A stretch of 41,542 nt of DNA from contig DLDA01000044.1 in the NCBI GenBank assembly GCA_002480925.1, positions 1 through 41,542 of the forward strand, in the 5' to 3' direction. Under the pieces are notes generated by a model. The model searched no databases, was not told the origin of the DNA, and saw only the letters and a list, made by a program, of their open reading frames with translations. How positions within the stretch are numbered: the first letter of the stretch is position 1; the number at the start of each line of letters is the position of its first letter. Below are positions 1 through 8,933 of the stretch, piece after piece. Origin of the DNA: Lachnospiraceae bacterium UBA7784. Its GTDB lineage: Bacteria > Bacillota > Clostridia > Lachnospirales > Lachnospiraceae. The position numbers were made by a program, and so were the translations under genes.

Positions 1-2
1 AA

Positions 3-1916
3 AAGAGGACTATAGAAAGAGATGGTGATGAATATACCATTGAGTCAGGAGGAGATATAAATCTCGATGCCTATGATATGATAATCCTCGGTTTTTCGGA
101 TATGTATCAGTCTCTCGACCGGAAATCATGCTACAGGATCCAGGATTTTGCTGATTCAGGAAAGTCTGTCCTCTTCACCCATGATAATTCATCCCATGCT
201 TATCTGACAAAGAGTAATACGAATGTATTCGGATGGTACATTAAAGATAGTCCAGATCCAAACGATCATGCTCATCCAGAAAATAAGAATGCCTATGCCT
301 GGGCTGCCTTTGATTTCAATACTACTCTCCGGTCTCTTGATAAGATGGATGTATATGGAATCACAGATACAAAGCTGGGTTCAGGAGGTGTTAGAAAATG
401 GAATGTGAAGGACAAGGATGACAAACCTGTACAGGACGGCTTCCTTGCCAAGCTTAATCCTCAGGCAGGAATGACAGAAAGAGAGGCTTATGGGTATAAT
501 TCAAATGAGGTAATAACGACTGACCAGCTGACGGCTGAACAGATAAGTATGCTTAAGAATGCTGGATATTCTATAGCCTATAAGCCAGAGTCTGTTGAAA
601 ACCCAACAGGAAAGGTTAAAACTGTTCCTCAGACACAGGCCTATACCGATGGACTTCTGGACAGATGGAAATTCAACAAAGGAGATATTAGTTACCATGC
701 AAATGATGGCTTTAGTAAGCTGCAAACTAATTATGTAAAACAGGTAAATAAGGGAACTATCACTACCTATCCTTATTATCTGAATAACGCTGATCTGCTG
801 AATGTATCCACTACGCACTGTCAGTACAGTCAGCTGAACCTTAACTCTGACAATATTGTTGTATGGTATACACTTAATAATTCATATTATCGTGATCAGG
901 ATGTGGCTAACGACTACTATCTGTTCAGCTGTAACAATATCTTCTATACAGGTGCCGGACATCAGGATAACCCTACCGAGGCAGAGGCCAAGCTCTTCAT
1001 CAATACTATGATAGCTGCCTACAGACAGCAGGCTTCCAAGCCTAAGGCCTACTTTACTGGCTCTGCGACCAGCAGGAAGCAGGTATCAAGCTATCTGGTC
1101 CAGACAGGCGGAAAGACCATGTCGGCTATCGATGTGCTGAGAAACTATATAGAGGACTTCACAGGAAATGATACCAGCCAGTATACCGATGAGGACTTCA
1201 AGGAATTATCCCCGATGAAGGATCTGGGAATGACAGAGTCTGATATCAATACCGCTGCCAAGGCAGCAGCTATAAGGCTTGCCTATTCTATGACGAATGA
1301 TGCAGGAAATCGTGGAACGGAGGCTATTAACAGGATTGAAAATAAGAGCTATGGTCCTTGGCTTGATTCCAGTGGTAATGTGATAGATGGTATTAAGAAT
1401 GATACTACAGTCCAAGAGATCTGCGCCGGTATCAACACATTGTTGATCGGCAAACCCGCGACCTATAATGCGGCAGTGCCTGGACTTACACCTGATAAGG
1501 ACTCCTTCAGGGATCAGAAGTATTACTTCACTATAAGGGATGATAACACAGGTACAAAGACCATCACTCCTAAGTTCTATCTCTACAGCACAAAGCCGAT
1601 AGAAGGCATTGATAAAAAATTTACTATGTCTGAGGAGAAGGCTGATAATAGGACTACAGGCTACTACTACGATATAACTTCTTATGTAACCGAGTATGAG
1701 CCTAAGTCAGATAACGTCACTACAAGCTTTAGCAGCAACAAGATATACGGACTGAAGCTTAACGAAGATAACCCGGCTCTCGACCAGCTTCTGGAGAAGG
1801 GAACAGTGACTATAGCGATCGAGCCTTCTGTAAAGGTGAAGTCAAAGAATAAGACCATGACAGGACAGAAGACAAAGGTAACTATCAATACAGCTGGACT
1901 TCTCTCACTTGGCTAA
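3..1916 (+). CDS. DUF5057 domain protein, 5' end missing
   Basis: The reading frame is open from base 3 with no start signal, so the gene begins left of the window and its N-terminus, where a signal peptide would be expected, is not visible. About 638 residues remain. The visible start has the pattern D-MIILGFSD followed by a stretch ending in DSGKSVLFTHD, which I recognise as the DUF5057 region found in large extracellular proteins of Lachnospiraceae. The middle is rich in Asn, Tyr and Ser. The C-terminus (about window 1500-1900) looks like beta-sandwich segments with alternating charged and hydrophobic residues and ends INTAGLLSLG, with no sortase motif and no membrane anchor. Function is unknown; a secreted or surface role is inferred. 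Family recognition is from memory of the pattern, so moderately sure. Confidence 0.7.
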   Translation, partial: KRTIERDGDEYTIESGGDINLDAYDMIILGFSDMYQSLDRKSCYRIQDFADSGKSVLFTHDNSSHAYLTKSNTNVFGWYIKDSPDPNDHAHPENKNAYAWAAFDFNTTLRSLDKMDVYGITDTKLGSGGVRKWNVKDKDDKPVQDGFLAKLNPQAGMTEREAYGYNSNEVITTDQLTAEQISMLKNAGYSIAYKPESVENPTGKVKTVPQTQAYTDGLLDRWKFNKGDISYHANDGFSKLQTNYVKQVNKGTITTYPYYLNNADLLNVSTTHCQYSQLNLNSDNIVVWYTLNNSYYRDQDVANDYYLFSCNNIFYTGAGHQDNPTEAEAKLFINTMIAAYRQQASKPKAYFTGSATSRKQVSSYLVQTGGKTMSAIDVLRNYIEDFTGNDTSQYTDEDFKELSPMKDLGMTESDINTAAKAAAIRLAYSMTNDAGNRGTEAINRIENKSYGPWLDSSGNVIDGIKNDTTVQEICAGINTLLIGKPATYNAAVPGLTPDKDSFRDQKYYFTIRDDNTGTKTITPKFYLYSTKPIEGIDKKFTMSEEKADNRTTGYYYDITSYVTEYEPKSDNVTTSFSSNKIYGLKLNEDNPALDQLLEKGTVTIAIEPSVKVKSKNKTMTGQKTKVTINTAGLLSLG

Positions 1917-1924
1917 GAGACATG

Positions 1925-1960
1925 AAAAAAGAACCCTGCCGGATGGCAGGGTTCCTTTTT
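1925..1960. terminator. Bidirectional intrinsic terminator
   Basis: Perfect 10-bp stem (GAACCCTGCC at 1931-1940, GGCAGGGTTC at 1945-1954) with loop GGAT. A-run on the left and T-run on the right let it end transcripts from both the DUF5057 gene (+) and argH (-), which converge here. Confidence 0.9.
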
Positions 1961-1984
1961 TGCAGAATGACATGCATATGATCA

Positions 1985-3385
1985 TTAAAGGTCCACGCTA
2001 AGCGGATCTGATCCGTCCAGATAACTGCGGCACTGAGCTATCTCCTTTTCCATTGCCGATCTGCCAGGCGCTCCTGCGGTAAGCCTCTTGTCGACACAGG
2101 TATCAAGGGATATGGCCTCGTATACGTCCTGGTCGAAGGCTTTTGAGAACTCATGAAGTTCGTCAAGTGAGAGGTCGTCGATAGCGCATTTCTTATCTAT
2201 GCAGTAAAGGACTATCTTTCCGACTATTGTATGGGCGTCCCTGAATGCGACTCCCTTTCCGACCAGATAGTCGGCAGCGTCAGTCGCATTGGTGAAGCCG
2301 TGCCTTGCGGAACGCTCCATTATATCCTTATTGAATCTTATAGTAGCAAGCATTCCATCGAAGAGACGTATGCAGCCCTCGACGGTGTCCATGGCATCGA
2401 ATGAGAATTCCTTGTCCTCCTGCATGTCCTTGTTGTAGGCAAGAGGTATCCCCTTCATAGTGGTAAAAAGCTGCATCAGGGCCCCGTAGACCCTGCCGGT
2501 CTTTCCGCGGACAAGCTCGGCTATGTCAGGATTCTTTTTCTGAGGCATGATGGAGCTTCCGGTAGAGTAGGCATCGTCTATCTCTATGAATCTGTATTCA
2601 TTCGAGTTCCAGAGTATGATCTCCTCAGAGAATCTGGACAGATGCATCATTATTATGGAAAGTGCAGAGAGGAACTCCAGCAGATAGTCCCTGTCAGAGA
2701 CTCCGTCCATAGAATTGCGGGTCGGTCCGTAGAAGCCCAAGGCCTTTGCGGTCATATCCCGGTCGAGCGGATAGGTAGTGCCGGCAAGGGCTCCGCTTCC
2801 CAGAGGGCAGTAGTTCATTCTCCTTAATATGTCAGACAGCCTTTCCCTGTCCCTGCGGAACATCTCGAAATAGGCACCCAGATGGTGGGAGAGGGTCACA
2901 GGCTGGGCCTTCTGCAGGTGGGTAAAGCCAGGCATGATAGTATTTACATTCTGCTCCATTATAGAAAGGATGGTGCAGAGGAAATGCCTAAGCTCTCCGT
3001 CTGTATCGCAGATCACCTGTCTGGTATAGAGCCTCATGTCCAGAGCCACCTGGTCATTTCTGGAGCGACCGGTATGGAGTCTCTTCCCGGGCTCTCCTAT
3101 ACGGTTGATAAGGTTGGCCTCGACAAAGCTGTGTATATCCTCATATTCATCGCTTATAGGAAGCCTGCCATTGTCCACATCTGCCTCTATAGAGTCAAGT
3201 CCGCCCATAATGGCAGCCTTGTCTTCCTTTGTGATGATGCCCTGCTTTGCAAGCATTCTGACATGGGCCCTCGATCCCTCCACATCCCAGTGGAAGAGCC
3301 TTTTGTCGAAGCGAATCGATGCATTGAATTCGTATACTAGTCTGTCTGTTTCCTTTGTAAACCTTCCGCCCCAGAGCTGTGCCAT
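1985..3385 (-). CDS. argH: Argininosuccinate lyase
   Basis: Cytosolic enzyme of the last step of arginine biosynthesis: argininosuccinate to arginine plus fumarate. 466 residues, the normal length. The N-terminus MAQLWGGRF is typical of the family, and the fumarase/aspartase superfamily signature GSSIMPQKKNP lies at about residues 276-286, carrying the catalytic serine loop. The start ATG directly follows the queH stop (TAAATG), with AGGAGG inside the end of queH, so the two genes form one leftward operon and are probably translationally coupled. No other arginine genes are in the window. Very sure. Confidence 0.97.
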   Translation of the reverse strand: MAQLWGGRFTKETDRLVYEFNASIRFDKRLFHWDVEGSRAHVRMLAKQGIITKEDKAAIMGGLDSIEADVDNGRLPISDEYEDIHSFVEANLINRIGEPGKRLHTGRSRNDQVALDMRLYTRQVICDTDGELRHFLCTILSIMEQNVNTIMPGFTHLQKAQPVTLSHHLGAYFEMFRRDRERLSDILRRMNYCPLGSGALAGTTYPLDRDMTAKALGFYGPTRNSMDGVSDRDYLLEFLSALSIIMMHLSRFSEEIILWNSNEYRFIEIDDAYSTGSSIMPQKKNPDIAELVRGKTGRVYGALMQLFTTMKGIPLAYNKDMQEDKEFSFDAMDTVEGCIRLFDGMLATIRFNKDIMERSARHGFTNATDAADYLVGKGVAFRDAHTIVGKIVLYCIDKKCAIDDLSLDELHEFSKAFDQDVYEAISLDTCVDKRLTAGAPGRSAMEKEIAQCRSYLDGSDPLSVDL

Positions 3386-4057
3386 TTATCTGTCCTCCTG
3401 TGTCAAATCATTTAAGGCCTGTGTCTTTTTTCCATGCCTTTCATTATATGAGAATACACATCCACAGTAGTCCTGTCTGTACATACCGTATTCACGTGAG
3501 ATCTCAGTGCTGCGGAGATATCCGTTCCTTTTCTTGAAATCCGACGGGAGCCACCTTACCCCGGCTCTTTCTCCTTCCTCCCGGCCTATCCTGTTCAAAA
3601 GAGCGGCGTCCTTCATAGGAGAGATGGTAAGTGTAGTAGCGAAATAATCGGCTCCTCTTTCCCTTGCCATATCGGCAGTCGCGCCTAGACGGAGCCTGAA
3701 GCATTTCTCACAGCGCCTTCCCCGCTCGGGCTCGTCATTAAGCCCTCTTGCCTCATGGTAAAAGCGGTCCTTATCGTATGTGCCCTCTATGAAGTCCACC
3801 GGGTTTGCCGTCGGGAAGTCCCTTATGAATTCCTGCTGTTCCTTTGCCCTGTGATAGTATTCGCTGTCCGGATATATATTGGGATTATAGTAAAAGACAG
3901 TAATCCTGAAATATCTGGACAGATATTCTATGCAGTAGGAGCTGCATGGAGCGCAGCAGCTGTGCAGGACAAGAGAGGGAATCTGCTCCTCGTTTTTAAG
4001 CTTCTTTATCTCTGCATCGCAGAGAGCCATATAGTTTATCTTAGCTTCCTGTTTCAT
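3386..4057 (-). CDS. queH: Epoxyqueuosine reductase QueH
   Basis: Non-cobalamin epoxyqueuosine reductase (former DUF208), which carries out the last step of queuosine formation on tRNA with an iron-sulfur cluster. 223 residues from the chosen start. Conserved cysteines are visible: HSCCAPCSSYC with Cys34, Cys35, Cys38 and Cys42, GRRCEKCFRLRL in the middle, and YCGC (Cys198, Cys200) near the end. An upstream in-frame ATG at 4111 exists, but the ATG at 4057 has GGAG about 7 nt before it, and the upstream one overlaps the promoter at 4083-4111, so 4057 is preferred. First gene of the queH-argH operon. Very sure of the family. Confidence 0.93.
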   Translation of the reverse strand: MKQEAKINYMALCDAEIKKLKNEEQIPSLVLHSCCAPCSSYCIEYLSRYFRITVFYYNPNIYPDSEYYHRAKEQQEFIRDFPTANPVDFIEGTYDKDRFYHEARGLNDEPERGRRCEKCFRLRLGATADMARERGADYFATTLTISPMKDAALLNRIGREEGERAGVRWLPSDFKKRNGYLRSTEISREYGMYRQDYCGCVFSYNERHGKKTQALNDLTQEDR

Positions 4058-4082
4058 AGTATCTCCAGTCGCAAACATACTA

Positions 4083-4111
4083 ATTATACAAAAAAGCGCT
4101 TGCAAAAACAA
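4083..4111 (-). promoter_or_regulatory. Promoter of queH-argH
   Basis: On the minus strand: -35 TTGTTT (4106-4111), 17-nt spacer, -10 TATAAT (4083-4088). It sits about 25 bases before the queH start at 4057. Its -35 box touches that of the opposite tRNA promoter. Confidence 0.75.
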
Positions 4112-4128
4112 GGATTATCAAGTATAAT
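4100..4128 (+). promoter_or_regulatory. Promoter of tRNA-Thr
   Basis: -35 TTGCAA (4100-4105), 17-nt spacer, -10 TATAAT (4123-4128), 11 bases before the mature tRNA end. It faces away from the queH promoter, and the two -35 boxes are adjacent. Confidence 0.8.
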
Positions 4129-4139
4129 ATCATTCGCTT

Positions 4140-4212
4140 GCTCCGATAGCACAGTTGGTAGTGCACTTCACTCGTAATGAAGGGGTCGTCCGTTCGAGTC
4201 GGATTCGGAGCT
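4140..4212 (+). tRNA. tRNA-Thr (anticodon CGT)
   Basis: 73 nt. Acceptor GCTCCGA pairs with TCGGAGC. The anticodon stem CTTCA/TGAAG closes loop CTCGTAA, giving anticodon CGT (4173-4175), which reads ACG. The T arm has TTCGAGT. Discriminator base is T and CCA is not encoded. A single-gene unit with its own promoter and terminator. Confidence 0.95.
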
Positions 4213-4222
4213 CGTTCCATGA

Positions 4223-4267
4223 AGTTCCCCCAAAGCCCTGATATTACAGGACTTGAGGGACTTTTTT
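4223..4267 (+). terminator. Terminator of tRNA-Thr
   Basis: Long imperfect hairpin: arms run about 4224-4240 and 4247-4261 around loop ATATTA, with some mismatches, followed by six T. Confidence 0.8.
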
Positions 4268-4458
4268 ATTTAATAAGAAACTTTTGCGATTGTAGAAGTG
4301 TATATCTTATGATATGAAGACCATTATGATAAAAGAAAATAGCCGCTTGACCTCGAGAAAGTAAGCGGCAAATCACATTCCTCTTGAATTTATTCTGACG
4401 TTATGATACCTTATTAGTGCATTAAAGTAATATAGAAATCGGATTTCCGGAGGTTTTG
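4268..4458. other. Intergenic leader before amino-acid ABC operon
   Basis: Non-coding, AT-rich. A possible promoter is TTGCGA (4284-4289), 18 nt, TATGAT (4308-4313). Downstream lies a 7-bp hairpin GCCGCTT/AAGCGGC (4342-4348, 4363-4369) with no good T-run on the + strand. A clear GGAGG (4449-4453) serves the next gene. No known riboswitch pattern was recognised. Confidence 0.4.
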
Positions 4459-5295
4459 ATGAAGTTTTTTAAGAGATTACTGGCACTTACGCTTGTAGCA
4501 GCAAGCACACTATCACTGGCAGCATGTCAGAAAGCAAAGACCACATCAAAGGTCACAACGAAGAAGACAAAGGCGGTGAAGAATACCGACAAGGTATTCA
4601 TAGTAGGCTTCGACCAGAATTTCCCGCCGTTCGGATATGTCGGAAAGGACGGAGAGTTCACCGGATTCGACATAGAGCTGGCTAAGGAGTGTGCAAAGAG
4701 GCTGGGACAGGAGATTTCGCTTCAGCCGATAGACTGGGATGCCAAGGACATGGAGCTTTCAAGCGGAAATATTGACTGTATCTGGAACGGCTTTACTATA
4801 AACGGCCGTGAAGATGCCTATACCTGGTCAGACTGCTATATGAACAATGCCCAGGTCTTTGTGGTAAAGAGCGACAGCGGCATAAAGAGCGATAAGGATC
4901 TTAAGGGAAAGACCGTAGACGTTCAGAAGGATTCATCGGCAGAGAGCGCGCTAAACAGTGATGATAACAAGGACCTGAAGAACAGCTTCTCACAGATGAT
5001 CTCAGTAGCCGATTACAATACGGCGATGATGGATCTGGAGTCAGGAGCAGTAGATGCGGTAGCTATGGACAAGTTCGTAGCCTTAGACCAGATAAAGGAT
5101 AAGAAGAGCGAGTATACTATCCTGCCTGATCAGATAAGCAGCGAGCAGTATGCGGTAGGCTTCAAGAAGGGCAATACAGCATTAAGGAATCAGGTCAACA
5201 AGGCCCTTAAGGATATGGATAGCGATGGGACCTTTGCCAAGATCTCTAAGAAATGGTTCGGAGAGGATGTAAGCATCCTTGGTGAGAGCAGATAA
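4459..5295 (+). CDS. Amino-acid ABC transporter substrate-binding lipoprotein
   Basis: Binds a polar amino acid outside the membrane and hands it to the permease encoded next. 278 residues, SBP_bac_3 family (type II periplasmic-binding fold). The lipoprotein signal is clear: MKFFKRLL, a hydrophobic stretch, then lipobox LAAC with Cys23. The mature part begins with the family's usual FIVGFDQNFPPFGY and has GFDIELAKECAKRLG. The start is the ATG at 4459, 5 nt after GGAGG; a TTG three bases earlier is too close to that site. The stop overlaps the permease start by one base. The ligand cannot be named from sequence; cystine, arginine or another polar amino acid are all possible. Confidence 0.93.
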   Translation: MKFFKRLLALTLVAASTLSLAACQKAKTTSKVTTKKTKAVKNTDKVFIVGFDQNFPPFGYVGKDGEFTGFDIELAKECAKRLGQEISLQPIDWDAKDMELSSGNIDCIWNGFTINGREDAYTWSDCYMNNAQVFVVKSDSGIKSDKDLKGKTVDVQKDSSAESALNSDDNKDLKNSFSQMISVADYNTAMMDLESGAVDAVAMDKFVALDQIKDKKSEYTILPDQISSEQYAVGFKKGNTALRNQVNKALKDMDSDGTFAKISKKWFGEDVSILGESR

Positions 5296-5948
5296 TGGAT
5301 ATAGCAACGATATTACTAGAGCTTGGAAGGGGAATGCTTACAACGCTTCAGATCTTTGCTCTGACCCTTCTTTTTTCACTGCCGCTTGGCTTTCTGGTCT
5401 GCTTCGGGCGTATGTCAAGAAACCCTGTCCTGTCATGGATCATAAGGATCTATATAGCCATAATGCGCGGGACACCGCTTATGCTGCAGCTTATAGTCAT
5501 CTATTTCGGACCCTATTATATATTCGGGCTTTCGACATCACCGGCATACAGGGGCATAGCAGTGATAATAGCCTTTTCTCTAAACTATGCAGCATATTTT
5601 GCAGAGATCTACCGCTCTGGCTTCGGCTCCATACCTAAGGGACAGTATGAGGCAGCAGAGGTCCTCGGATATTCAAGGACCAGGACCTTCTTTGCCATAA
5701 TCCTTCCACAGGTCTTTAAGAGGATACTTCCGGCGGTCACAAACGAGGTGATCACTCTTGTAAAGGATACATCCCTGTCTTTTTCGATTGCATATGCAGA
5801 GATGTTTACAGAGGCAAAGGCGCTTTCGGCGGCAGTCCATAATGTAGGGCCGCTGATGGCAGCAGGACTCTTCTACTTCGTCTTCAACTTCCTTGTGGCC
5901 TACGTGATGGAGCTGATCGAGAAGAAAATGTCGTATTACAGTATCTGA
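5295..5948 (+). CDS. Amino-acid ABC transporter permease
   Basis: Membrane subunit of a polar amino-acid uptake system (HisM/GlnP type). 217 residues with about five membrane helices. The EAA loop that docks the ATPase is visible as EIYRSGFGSIPKGQYEAAEV followed by LGYSRTRTFF. A single permease gene suggests a homodimer. It starts with ATG overlapping the last base of the upstream stop (TAATG), which indicates translational coupling. The ATPase gene follows after 12 bases. Confidence 0.94.
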   Translation: MDIATILLELGRGMLTTLQIFALTLLFSLPLGFLVCFGRMSRNPVLSWIIRIYIAIMRGTPLMLQLIVIYFGPYYIFGLSTSPAYRGIAVIIAFSLNYAAYFAEIYRSGFGSIPKGQYEAAEVLGYSRTRTFFAIILPQVFKRILPAVTNEVITLVKDTSLSFSIAYAEMFTEAKALSAAVHNVGPLMAAGLFYFVFNFLVAYVMELIEKKMSYYSI

Positions 5949-5960
5949 AGCAGGTGAAAG

Positions 5961-6710
5961 ATGCATATAGTAGAGTTAGATCATGTGAAGAAAAGCTTTG
6001 ACGGCACAGAGGTGCTTAAGGATATAAGCCTCTATGTCGACAAGGGAGAGGTCGTAAGCATAATTGGACCATCAGGCTCAGGAAAGTCGACGCTGCTCCG
6101 TTGCGCCACGCTCCTTGAGACAATGGATGACGGGAGTCTCTCCTATGCCGGAGAGAGGATAGCCGACAGTAAAAACGGCAGGAGCGTTTACGCCTCAAAG
6201 GAGATCTTAAAGAAGGCCAGGAGCTGTTTCGGTCTTGTTTTCCAGAATTTTGAGCTTTTTCCACACTTTACAGTCCTTAGGAATATCACTGATCCGCCGG
6301 TAAGGAACCAGGGCAGGGACAGGGGAGAGGCAGAGAGAGAGGCAATGGCACTCCTTGAAAAGGTGGGTCTATCTGACAAAAGGGATGCCTATCCCTGTGA
6401 GCTGTCGGGCGGACAGAAGCAGAGAGTTGCTATAGCCAGGGCTCTGGCAATGAAGCCGGATATACTGTATTTCGATGAGCCTACATCGGCTCTCGATCCT
6501 GAGCTTACCCAGGAGATCCTGAAGGTCATAAGGGCGCTTGCCGAGGAGAAGATGACTATGGTAATAGTTACTCACGAGATGAAGTTTGCCCGTGAGGTCT
6601 CCGACAGGATCATCTTTATGGAAAAGGGCACGATAGTCGAAAACGATAGTCCTGACAAGGTCTTTTCATCGACAAATGAGAGGACCAGACAGTTCATTGG
6701 TAAGTTCTGA
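5961..6710 (+). CDS. Amino-acid ABC transporter ATP-binding protein
   Basis: Cytoplasmic ATPase driving the uptake system encoded by the two upstream genes. 249 residues. Walker A GPSGSGKST at 36-44, Q-loop FQNFELFPHF, ABC signature LSGGQKQR, Walker B ILYFDEPTSALD and the switch histidine in VTHEM are all present. It belongs to the polar amino-acid (GlnQ/HisP-like) class. The ATG follows an AGGTGAAAG site. Last gene of the operon, with a terminator about 45 bases downstream. Confidence 0.95.
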   Translation: MHIVELDHVKKSFDGTEVLKDISLYVDKGEVVSIIGPSGSGKSTLLRCATLLETMDDGSLSYAGERIADSKNGRSVYASKEILKKARSCFGLVFQNFELFPHFTVLRNITDPPVRNQGRDRGEAEREAMALLEKVGLSDKRDAYPCELSGGQKQRVAIARALAMKPDILYFDEPTSALDPELTQEILKVIRALAEEKMTMVIVTHEMKFAREVSDRIIFMEKGTIVENDSPDKVFSSTNERTRQFIGKF

Positions 6711-6753
6711 TATTACAAATAGGACGAAATGTATTCTAAAAAAATACACGAAA

Positions 6754-6786
6754 CCCGGGATTGAATATTCAACCCCGGGCCTTTTC
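6754..6786 (+). terminator. Terminator of ABC operon
   Basis: Hairpin with CCCGGG (6754-6759) pairing to CCCGGG (6774-6779), an A.C mismatch, then TTGAA/TTCAA inside. It is followed by CCTTTTC, a short T-run. Confidence 0.75.
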
Positions 6787-6843
6787 ATATATAATTATAA
6801 ATGTAACAGAATTTAGAAAATAGAAACGGAGTGAAGAAAACAG

Positions 6844-8922
6844 ATGCTTAAATTTGGAAAGGCGGTAGTAAAGAGCAGATTCGTGATACTCATTGCCGCA
6901 GTCCTTCTGCTGATATCAACAGTAATAGGATATGTGAACACCAGAGTCAATTACGATATTCTCTCCTATCTGCCAAAGGACATCGACACAATGAAGGGTG
7001 AGGACATGCTCCTTAAGGACTTCGGTACAGGAGCCTACTCATTCGTCGTAGTAGAGGGGATGGACAACAAGGGTCTTAAGAAAACAGCAGACTCTATATC
7101 TGATATCCCTCATGTAAAGAAGGTCCTCTGGTACGGATCGGTGATGGATATGAATATCCCGAAGGAGGCTCTCCCGGAGAAAGCCTATAAATTCATCCAT
7201 AATGCAGACAGTAAATCCGATCTGATGATAATCCTCTTCGATCAGGGGATGGCAGAGGACGGGACCATGAAGGCGCTCAATACCATGAATCGGACACTTT
7301 CAAAGCAGTGCTTCGTATCAGGAATGGCCTCTGTGATAAATGATACGGCAAATCTCTCCGAAAGAGAGGTTCCTATCTATGTGATCATAGCTGTAGTGCT
7401 CTGTCTTATTGTTCTGATGGTGACTCTGGATTCGGCCTTTGTGCCTTTACTCTTCCTGATCTCTATAGGAATGGCAGTAATCTACAATCTGGGGACCAAC
7501 TTCATCCAGGGTCAGATCTCATATGTGACCCAGGCTCTGGCGGCGGTGCTTCAGTTGGGTGTTACCATGGACTACTCGATCTTCCTCTGGCACAGCTACG
7601 AGGAGCAGCTTAAGGCCTATCCGGATGACAGAAACAATGCCATGGCACATGCCATCTCAAAGACCTTCCTTTCGATAGCCGGATCCTCTACGACCACTAT
7701 AGCAGGCTTCATCGCTCTCTGCTTTATGAGCTTCCGTATAGGACTTGACCTTGGAGTCGTTATGGCAAAGGGAGTGCTTTTTGGACTTGTATCGTGCGTA
7801 ACCATCCTTCCTTCCCTTATACTGGTATTTGATCCTATCGTTAAAAAGACCAATCATAAGGTCATTATGCCTGATCTCGGAAGGATAGCTGACTGGGTAG
7901 TAAGACACTGCTATGTATTCTTTGTTATATTCCTGGCACTTGTGGTACCTGCCTTCTATGGACAGGCCCATACAAAGGTCTACTATGATCTGGCCGGAAA
8001 GCTTCCTGATTCCATGCGGAGCAAGCAGGCCAACCAGAAAATGGATAAGGAGTTCAAGATGGGCGCCACATCCATAATCATTGCTGACTCCTCCCTTCCC
8101 GCAGAGAAATCGGACAAGATGATAAACGATATCAAGAAGCTTAGGGGCATAAAGATGGCTGTGTCAAAGGATTCGCTTACAGGACCGATGGTGCCGTCCG
8201 ATGTGATACCGGATACTGTAAGGGAAGAGATAGACAACGGCAAGAAGCAGCTGATGATAGTTACCTCCGAGTACGCGACAGCGACAAGCAAGGTCAACAG
8301 GCAGTGTACCCAGATAGAGAAGATAATAAAGAGATATGACAAGGATGCCATGCTGATAGGTGAGGCGCCTTGTACCAAGGATCTGATCAGGATCACTAAC
8401 TCCGACTTCAACCGCGTGAACGCAGTATCTATAATAATAGTCTTCTTTATCATACTGATCTCGTTCAAGTCCATATCGATACCTTTCATTCTGGTTGCGG
8501 TGATCGAGTTCGCTATCTATATAAATATGGCAATACCGTATTATACAGGCACGACGCTTCCTTTCATAGCAAGCATAGTAATAGGTACCATCCAGCTCGG
8601 ATCGACAGTGGACTACGCGATACTGATGACTAACCGCTACAAGACCAACCGTTACAACGGGCTCGAAAAGAAGGCAGCTATAACCGATGCGCTTCACGGA
8701 TCGATAACCTCGATAATAGCCTCGGCTCTTACCTTCTTCAGCGCTACGTTCGGAGTAGCTCTCTACTCAGATATAGATATGATCTCCTCTCTCTGCAATC
8801 TGATGGCAAGAGGAGCTCTGATAAGTATGGCAGTCGTTATCTTCCTGCTTCCATCTATGTTTATGATCTTTGACAGGGTCATAATTCATACAAGTGCAGG
8901 ATTTCGTAAAAAGAACGCATAA
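6844..8922 (+). CDS. MMPL/RND-family membrane exporter
   Basis: Large integral membrane protein, 692 residues, with the two-fold layout of MMPL proteins: a first helix at about 14-32, an extracellular loop to about 175, a cluster of five helices, then the same plan again from about 349. The pairs LGVTMDYSIFLW and LGSTVDYAILMT, at matching places in the two halves, carry the acidic residue (DY) expected for proton coupling. Ribosome site GGAGTGA lies 12 nt upstream. The next gene starts 11 bases later and codes for a surface heptad-repeat protein, so they probably act as a pair in export of a lipid, peptide or cell-wall component. Substrate unknown. Confidence 0.88.
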   Translation: MLKFGKAVVKSRFVILIAAVLLLISTVIGYVNTRVNYDILSYLPKDIDTMKGEDMLLKDFGTGAYSFVVVEGMDNKGLKKTADSISDIPHVKKVLWYGSVMDMNIPKEALPEKAYKFIHNADSKSDLMIILFDQGMAEDGTMKALNTMNRTLSKQCFVSGMASVINDTANLSEREVPIYVIIAVVLCLIVLMVTLDSAFVPLLFLISIGMAVIYNLGTNFIQGQISYVTQALAAVLQLGVTMDYSIFLWHSYEEQLKAYPDDRNNAMAHAISKTFLSIAGSSTTTIAGFIALCFMSFRIGLDLGVVMAKGVLFGLVSCVTILPSLILVFDPIVKKTNHKVIMPDLGRIADWVVRHCYVFFVIFLALVVPAFYGQAHTKVYYDLAGKLPDSMRSKQANQKMDKEFKMGATSIIIADSSLPAEKSDKMINDIKKLRGIKMAVSKDSLTGPMVPSDVIPDTVREEIDNGKKQLMIVTSEYATATSKVNRQCTQIEKIIKRYDKDAMLIGEAPCTKDLIRITNSDFNRVNAVSIIIVFFIILISFKSISIPFILVAVIEFAIYINMAIPYYTGTTLPFIASIVIGTIQLGSTVDYAILMTNRYKTNRYNGLEKKAAITDALHGSITSIIASALTFFSATFGVALYSDIDMISSLCNLMARGALISMAVVIFLLPSMFMIFDRVIIHTSAGFRKKNA

Positions 8923-8933
8923 GGAGGAAACAG

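Noticed and set aside
2642..3470. Plus-strand reading frames opposite argH
   Set aside because: Mirror frames of a clear argH gene with no start signals or recognisable products.
3755..4177. Plus-strand frame over the queH start and tRNA-Thr
   Set aside because: It crosses the queH gene, two promoters and a tRNA, and has no ribosome site.
4342..4369. Hairpin GCCGCTT/AAGCGGC as a terminator
   Set aside because: No T-run follows on the plus strand and only a broken one on the minus strand; no gene ends there in either direction.
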